This document shows positions 32,757-35,733 of a DNA stretch of 35,733 nt, in pieces. The stretch covers positions 1-35,733 of the forward strand of contig JARLJU010000033.1 in NCBI GenBank assembly GCA_031291055.1, read 5' to 3'. The position numbers were made by a program, and so were the translations under genes. The stretch is from Rudaea sp. (GTDB taxonomy: Bacteria; Pseudomonadota; Gammaproteobacteria; Xanthomonadales; Rhodanobacteraceae). The number at the start of each line of letters is the position of its first letter. Within the stretch, counting starts at the first letter, position 1. The notes beneath the pieces are model-generated. The model saw nothing but the letters and a program-made list of their open reading frames with translations. It did not search any database and had not been told where the DNA came from.

Positions 32757-32840
32757 CTAGAAGACATGCATGACCAGATAAACCAGAACCAGCACCCCGG
32801 CAGGAACACCCAGCAACCACGCGATGAAATACTTGCCCAT
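32757..32840 (-). CDS. 27-residue single-helix membrane peptide
   Basis: The frame encodes MGKYFIAWLLGVP followed by AGVLVLVYLVMHVF, one hydrophobic helix with a short basic start. AAGGAG is six bases before the ATG, a strong translation signal. It resembles small conserved membrane peptides found singly in Proteobacteria. A weak sigma-54-like match (TGGCGCG-AAAC-CCGCG, 32880-32895, minus strand) lies about 40 bases upstream. Function is unknown; the call rests on Shine-Dalgarno, hydrophobicity and placement. Confidence 0.65.
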   Translation of the reverse strand: MGKYFIAWLLGVPAGVLVLVYLVMHVF

Positions 32841-33163
32841 TTCGTTCTCCTTGTGAGCGCTCCGCCGTCGTGCAGAACACGCGGGTTTCGCGCCATATTG
32901 TTGCGATTTGCAAGGATGCTGATTGAAAAACCCGACCCTGCCGGCCCGCAACTCCAGCCTCGCCGGGATTGTTGCAAGGCCTATGCCGGAAAAAATGGTG
33001 CAATGTGGAAATTGTTCCAAGCCTGGCCGCAGCGCTCGTGCAGCGCCGACCCTGCATCCGCCAATCGTGACTACCCGCAACCGGTCGCGCACGAGGCGAT
33101 CGTGCTTTTCCCAAGATGCCACGTTGGAAGAGCGCATGGCGTATATCGTGCAGGAGTTGTTTA
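32841..33163. other. Divergent intergenic region between the membrane peptide and a receiver gene
   Basis: I see no gene here on either strand. The only signals are the weak sigma-54-like match at 32880-32895 (minus strand) and the Shine-Dalgarno of the receiver gene. TGGCGTA-TATC-GTGCA near 33137 lies too close to the start codon to serve it. Confidence 0.5.
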
Positions 33164-33544
33164 ATGGACACCCCGGAAATCAACGCACATGTTTTGCTGA
33201 TCGAGGACGATCCAGCGCTGGGTTCAGTCACCGCCGAGGTATTGACCCAGCTTGGTCACGAGGTGGCCTGGTCGACTTCCGCGAATGCGGCGTTTGCATC
33301 GCTTTCCCATGATCACGAGTTCGACGCGGTGCTGCTCGACCTCGGGCTGGGCGAATACGACGGTGTGACCCTGGTCAATGCGTTGCGGCATCAGGGCCAC
33401 AAACTGCCTCCGCTGCTGGTGTTTTCAGCACAGCCCATCGAGGCCTTGCGCAAGGCGGCGCGCGCAACGGGAGCGGTTGGGATTCTGCAGAAGCCGTGCA
33501 CGGCGACTCAGCTTGCCGACGCCCTGCAACGCGCACTGGCGTAG
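33164..33544 (+). CDS. Stand-alone response regulator receiver
   Basis: The 126-residue receiver has Glu14-Asp15-Asp16, acceptor Asp59 (AVLLDLGLGEYDGV), Ser in VFSAQP and Lys in ILQKPC. There is no output domain. The sequence resembles the receiver modules appended to hybrid kinases more than OmpR-type regulators. GGAG nine bases before the ATG at 33164 decides the start against a longer open frame from 33116. It is convergent with the YqjK-like gene (two bases between stops). Its kinase partner is unknown; the two kinases at 24-28 kb are candidates. Confidence 0.87.
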   Translation: MDTPEINAHVLLIEDDPALGSVTAEVLTQLGHEVAWSTSANAAFASLSHDHEFDAVLLDLGLGEYDGVTLVNALRHQGHKLPPLLVFSAQPIEALRKAARATGAVGILQKPCTATQLADALQRALA

Positions 33545-33546
33545 TT

Positions 33547-33897
33547 TCATACCCGCTCTGGATCGTCGCTGACCGGTGGCGCCGCGGCGACGACCGGGCG
33601 GGTATCTCCGCCGTGACGTATCTGCGAAACTACCGCGCCGATCAGCGCTGGCGTCAAGGCTGAGCGGGCGATGCCTGCTGCGCTCGCGCCGACAAGTGCG
33701 CCAACACGCGCCCACCAGCGCGATGGCAGGAGAGTAAGTGCGAGCCCACCGACGAAGCCGCCGAAGATGGTGACGGCTCCTCGATGCCTTTGCAGACGTC
33801 GCCGCCACGGCAACGCGCTTCTCTCCAGCTCGCGTTCGGCGGCAGCCAGCTCCGCTTCCGCCTGGCGCACCCGGGCAACGGCCGTGATCCGCTTCAT
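33547..33897 (-). CDS. YqjK-like small membrane-associated protein
   Basis: The 116-residue protein has an Arg/Glu-rich N-terminal helix (1-38), then one or two hydrophobic segments (about 43-60 and 64-90), and a Pro-rich tail. Position and layout match YqjK as the third gene of the yqjD-yqjE-yqjK set; sequence similarity is modest. ATGA overlap (four bases) couples it to the YqjE-like gene. Function of YqjK is not established. Confidence 0.65.
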   Translation of the reverse strand: MKRITAVARVRQAEAELAAAERELERSALPWRRRLQRHRGAVTIFGGFVGGLALTLLPSRWWARVGALVGASAAGIARSALTPALIGAVVSQIRHGGDTRPVVAAAPPVSDDPERV

Positions 33898-34295
33898 GTC
33901 ATGCGCCCGAGCAGATGGGTCAGAGCCTGGCGGCTACGTGGCATGCTCAGATTGCGCCACCAGCGGCGCATGGCCAGGAGCAAGGCGCACAGAACGGCGA
34001 TGTCGGCGCAAAGGACAATCGCTATGCAACTGCTCCAGTCGTGCAGCCAGCGATTGAGCAAGGTGACGAGAAATGCATCCAGAGCGATGCAGATTCCCAG
34101 CCCGAGGGCCGGAATGAACAGACACGCGAACACGAGTCTCGTCGCGCTGATCCGCGCCAGCCGGCTTTCGCTGGCCACCAGCGAACTCCACGCACGCACA
34201 TAGTCGGTGGTGCCATGCGCCAGATTGCTCAATGAAGCCGGCTCGGGAGTGGAGTCCTGCGGCAGCGACGCAGGCGCGGAATCAACAGGGTTCAT
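33894..34295 (-). CDS. YqjE-like/phage holin superfamily membrane protein
   Basis: The 133-residue protein has a polar N terminus (1-45) with an amphipathic helix and two clear membrane helices (about 52-76 and 85-107). A basic C terminus RRWWRNLSMPRSRQALTHLL follows. This is the layout of the phage-holin-3-like/YqjE family, despite no phage context. It lies 27 bases after the DUF883 gene and overlaps the YqjK-like gene. It likely works with the DUF883 protein at the inner membrane. Confidence 0.75.
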   Translation of the reverse strand: MNPVDSAPASLPQDSTPEPASLSNLAHGTTDYVRAWSSLVASESRLARISATRLVFACLFIPALGLGICIALDAFLVTLLNRWLHDWSSCIAIVLCADIAVLCALLLAMRRWWRNLSMPRSRQALTHLLGRMT

Positions 34296-34322
34296 GAGTT
34301 TCCCCGAAAGGATTGATGAAGC

Positions 34323-34604
34323 TCAACGCCGCAACAATCGGGCTACGGCTATGCCAGCAACGAACGCGACACCGAAAGCAGCCAAGGGGTGCGTGCGCAC
34401 TTGTTTTTCAGCGAGCCCGCTCATCTGTTTCGCGCTGGCCAGCAGGCGTTCACCGCTATCGCGCAACTGCGCCTCCAGAGATGCCAACCTCGCGCTGAAA
34501 GCATCAACGGATTCGTCCACCGCATCTTCGGCCTGGTCCACGCCATTATGGATCTTGTTCGCCGCTTCCGCGGCAGCATCCTTGACCATCTTTTCGCTTT
34601 TCAT
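34323..34604 (-). CDS. DUF883 family protein (YqjD/ElaB/YgaM-like)
   Basis: The 93-residue protein has a long charged helix (about 1-65, KMVKDAAAEAANKIHNGVDQ region) and a C-terminal membrane anchor (HPLAAFGVAFVAGIAVARLL). In E. coli YqjD and ElaB are stationary-phase, tail-anchored, ribosome-associating proteins (family knowledge). AGGAG seven bases before the ATG at 34604 sets the start. It is first of the yqjD-yqjE-yqjK-like trio and follows the CsbD-like gene by 34 bases, so the transcript may begin further upstream. Confidence 0.87.
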   Translation of the reverse strand: MKSEKMVKDAAAEAANKIHNGVDQAEDAVDESVDAFSARLASLEAQLRDSGERLLASAKQMSGLAEKQVRTHPLAAFGVAFVAGIAVARLLRR

Positions 34605-34638
34605 TTTTACTCTCCTGGAAAGTTGGTTGCCGTCAAAA

Positions 34639-34836
34639 CTACATTTCCACGTCGCGACGTTGAGTCTGCCGATCGCGCCGCGCGCGCGCGCGTTGATCGC
34701 GCAGATGCACTTCGCGGTCGTGCCGGATGGCACGCAGCGTGTCGAAATCGTCATCGCTCAGACCGCGCCAATCCTGCAGGGTCTGGTGGCGGATCTCCGC
34801 CCAGTATTGTTCGCCGTGATATTTGCTCATGGACAT
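34639..34836 (-). CDS. Small charged CsbD-like protein
   Basis: The 65-residue protein contains QYWAEIRHQTLQDWRGLSDD, like the W..LKG...WG.LTDDD pattern of CsbD general-stress proteins, then a very Arg-rich tail (RDQRARARRDRQTQRR). It is shorter and more basic than typical CsbD. The start may be 34836 or the Met two codons later (34830); the Shine-Dalgarno is weak. Its position ahead of the DUF883 operon and behind a DUF2383-like gene supports a stress role. Confidence 0.6.
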   Translation of the reverse strand: MSMSKYHGEQYWAEIRHQTLQDWRGLSDDDFDTLRAIRHDREVHLRDQRARARRDRQTQRRDVEM

Positions 34837-34845
34837 GTGCTCATC

Positions 34846-34887
34846 GAATCAGGCTGAATCAGGCTCTTTTTGAATCAGGCTCTTTTT
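34846..34887 (+). repeat. Short tandem repeat
   Basis: GAATCAGGCT occurs at 34846-34855, 34856-34865 and 34872-34881. The last two copies are extended by CTTTTT, giving two perfect 16-base units back to back. It lies directly before the CsbD-like gene in its leader. Confidence 0.85.
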
Positions 34888-34910
34888 GGTTTGTGAACCG
34901 TTTGCATCTT

Positions 34911-35357
34911 TCAGGCCGCCTGCCGCGCGCGCAGGCGAAACATCGCTTCGCGGCAAATCACCAGTTGCGGGTAATAGGATTTGAGCAGTTCCCGTAGCGA
35001 ACTGACACTGGCATCGGAGAAGGCCCGTTCGGTCAGGCGCAACAATTGCTCTTCGCCGAAGCCCAAGGCCGCGGCGCTCGCGGCGGGCTGGTTGCCGCGA
35101 AAATTCCTGCGCACATCGGCATACATTTTTTCGACGACGCTTGCCGGACTGATATGGTCGCCCATGCCGCCATTCGCCGCCGTCGGGGCAAGCCAAGGCT
35201 CCAGATCCGCCACGAGGCGGCTCTTTATCTCGCTGATGTAGGCAAACGCAGTGCGCACTTCGGCATCGGTCACGCCCGGATAGACGTCGACGAAAAAATC
35301 GTGGCTGGCACGCGCAATGCGGGCGATCTGTTGCAGGAGGTCTTCATGACGATTCAT
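34911..35357 (-). CDS. DUF2383/PA2169-like four-helix protein
   Basis: The 148-residue all-helical protein has an N-terminal half (HEDLLQQIARIARASHDFF, YISEIKSRLVADLEPWL) resembling DUF2383 ferritin-like stress proteins. Similarity in the second half is low. There are no strong di-iron ligand pairs. AAGGAAC before the ATG at 35357 decides the start; the frame opens at 35405. A sigma-54-like sequence with a variant -12 lies about 49 bases upstream. Confidence 0.65.
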   Translation of the reverse strand: MNRHEDLLQQIARIARASHDFFVDVYPGVTDAEVRTAFAYISEIKSRLVADLEPWLAPTAANGGMGDHISPASVVEKMYADVRRNFRGNQPAASAAALGFGEEQLLRLTERAFSDASVSSLRELLKSYYPQLVICREAMFRLRARQAA

Positions 35358-35405
35358 GTTCGTTCCTTTGGTAGGGCACAATGGCCACGGGCGTATTACA
35401 TGCAT

Positions 35406-35422
35406 ATCAACGGACGTGCCAA
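35406..35422 (-). promoter_or_regulatory. Sigma-54-like promoter of the DUF2383-like gene, degenerate -12
   Basis: Minus strand TTGGCACG-TCCG-TTGAT: perfect -24, with GA replacing GC at -12, as before the NRAMP-like gene. It lies 49 bases before the ATG. Confidence 0.4.
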
Positions 35423-35602
35423 GATCGGCATGCAGTCAAATCAAGCCGTTGCAACGCTGTTGCCCGCGCGTGACCTTGCAGGTTGCATGCAGCGGGGATG
35501 GCGATCATGCAAGAGGCAAGATCGACCTCGGCAATCTCACAAACGTTTAACGCGCTGGCCGATATCCGTGTGAATACCGCTTGACCCACGAAGGAACAAC
35601 CG

Positions 35603-35733
35603 ATGTCCGAACGCGAGCAGGAAAGCAAGAGTGGCGAAGAAAGGACGCGGATTCTGCTGATTGATGATGAGCAGAACATTCTGCGCACGTTCCGGTACTG
35701 CCTGGAAGATGCCGGACACAAGGTATCGACGGC
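35603..35733 (+). CDS. AlgB-like NtrC-family response regulator (N-terminal part, cut by window end)
   Basis: The first 43 residues are visible: a short charged lead, then RILLIDDEQNILRTFRYCLE, closely matching the start of the AlgB receiver (ILRTFRYCLED). AlgB-type proteins are sigma-54-family enhancer-binding regulators with receiver, AAA+ and Fis domains; here only the receiver start can be seen. AAGGAAC lies nine bases before the ATG. If complete, it is the obvious candidate activator for the sigma-54-like promoters to its left. Confidence 0.72.
   Translation, partial: MSEREQESKSGEERTRILLIDDEQNILRTFRYCLEDAGHKVST

Noticed and set aside
33137..33152. TGGCGTA-TATC-GTGCA as a sigma-54 site for the receiver gene
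   Set aside because: Spacing is right, but the transcription start would fall at the start codon and exclude the Shine-Dalgarno.
33894..34295. Holin-like protein as evidence of a prophage
   Set aside because: The neighbours are the YqjD- and YqjK-like genes; the holin-superfamily label reflects the YqjE family and no phage genes are present.

Overview
The window is GC-rich gammaproteobacterial chromosome, most likely from the Xanthomonadales (Rhodanobacteraceae/Xanthomonadaceae). This is an inference from gene content and codon use: a FimT-like minor pilin gene beside uvrB, NodT-type and heavy-metal RND efflux genes, a Ku/LigD end-joining pair, and an AlgB-like regulator at the right edge. 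No plasmid or phage genes are visible. The only mobile-element trace is a probable IS21-like end at the extreme left.

Layout. Positions 1-330: IS end, terminator and tRNA-Asn. 390-3174: FimT/GspH-like pseudopilin gene and uvrB, divergently transcribed. 3232-6681: an MBOAT O-acyltransferase gene followed by two tandem paralogous membrane-anchored SGNH-like genes, all overlapping, which suggests an envelope polysaccharide O-acylation unit. 6821-6895: tRNA-Val. 6990-12950: a three-gene tripartite metal-efflux operon (outer-membrane factor, adaptor, HME-RND pump). 13135-14037: a lysophospholipid acyltransferase. 14050-18403: minus-strand genes for a ferritin-like protein, a pilin-like secreted protein, a cardiolipin-synthase-like PLD, a histone-H1-like protein, a DUF4142 protein and a small basic protein. 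18709-24113: DUF3606 protein, ku (broken by an in-frame amber codon), DJ-1/PfpI protein, lipoprotein, three-domain ligD and a 50-residue basic protein. 24436-29788: signal transduction (short histidine kinase, large hybrid kinase, UBA/TS-N-like small protein, stand-alone receiver, receiver-Fis regulator). 29968-32840: decayed topoisomerase IB remnant, small membrane proteins (one DUF3309), an atypical NRAMP-like transporter and a 27-residue membrane peptide. 33164-35357: receiver protein, YqjD/YqjE/YqjK-like operon, CsbD-like and DUF2383-like proteins. 35603-end: start of an AlgB-like NtrC-family regulator.

The main hidden signal is regulatory. From about 18.4 kb rightward, the spaces upstream of many small stress-type genes carry close matches to the sigma-54 (RpoN) promoter: TGGCAY at -24, then a conserved GC at -12, with ten bases between GG and GC. 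Six or seven are good matches, each in the right orientation and 22-120 bases before a start codon. They lie before the small basic protein, DUF3606, the PfpI-lipoprotein-ligD set, the UBA-like protein, the receiver-Fis regulator, the DUF3309 protein and the topoisomerase IB remnant. Weaker matches precede NRAMP, DUF2383 and others. Together with the receiver-Fis protein and the AlgB-like activator, this suggests an RpoN-controlled stress, DNA-protection and repair island. I did not find a description of such a unit from memory, and it is an inference from promoter motifs alone.
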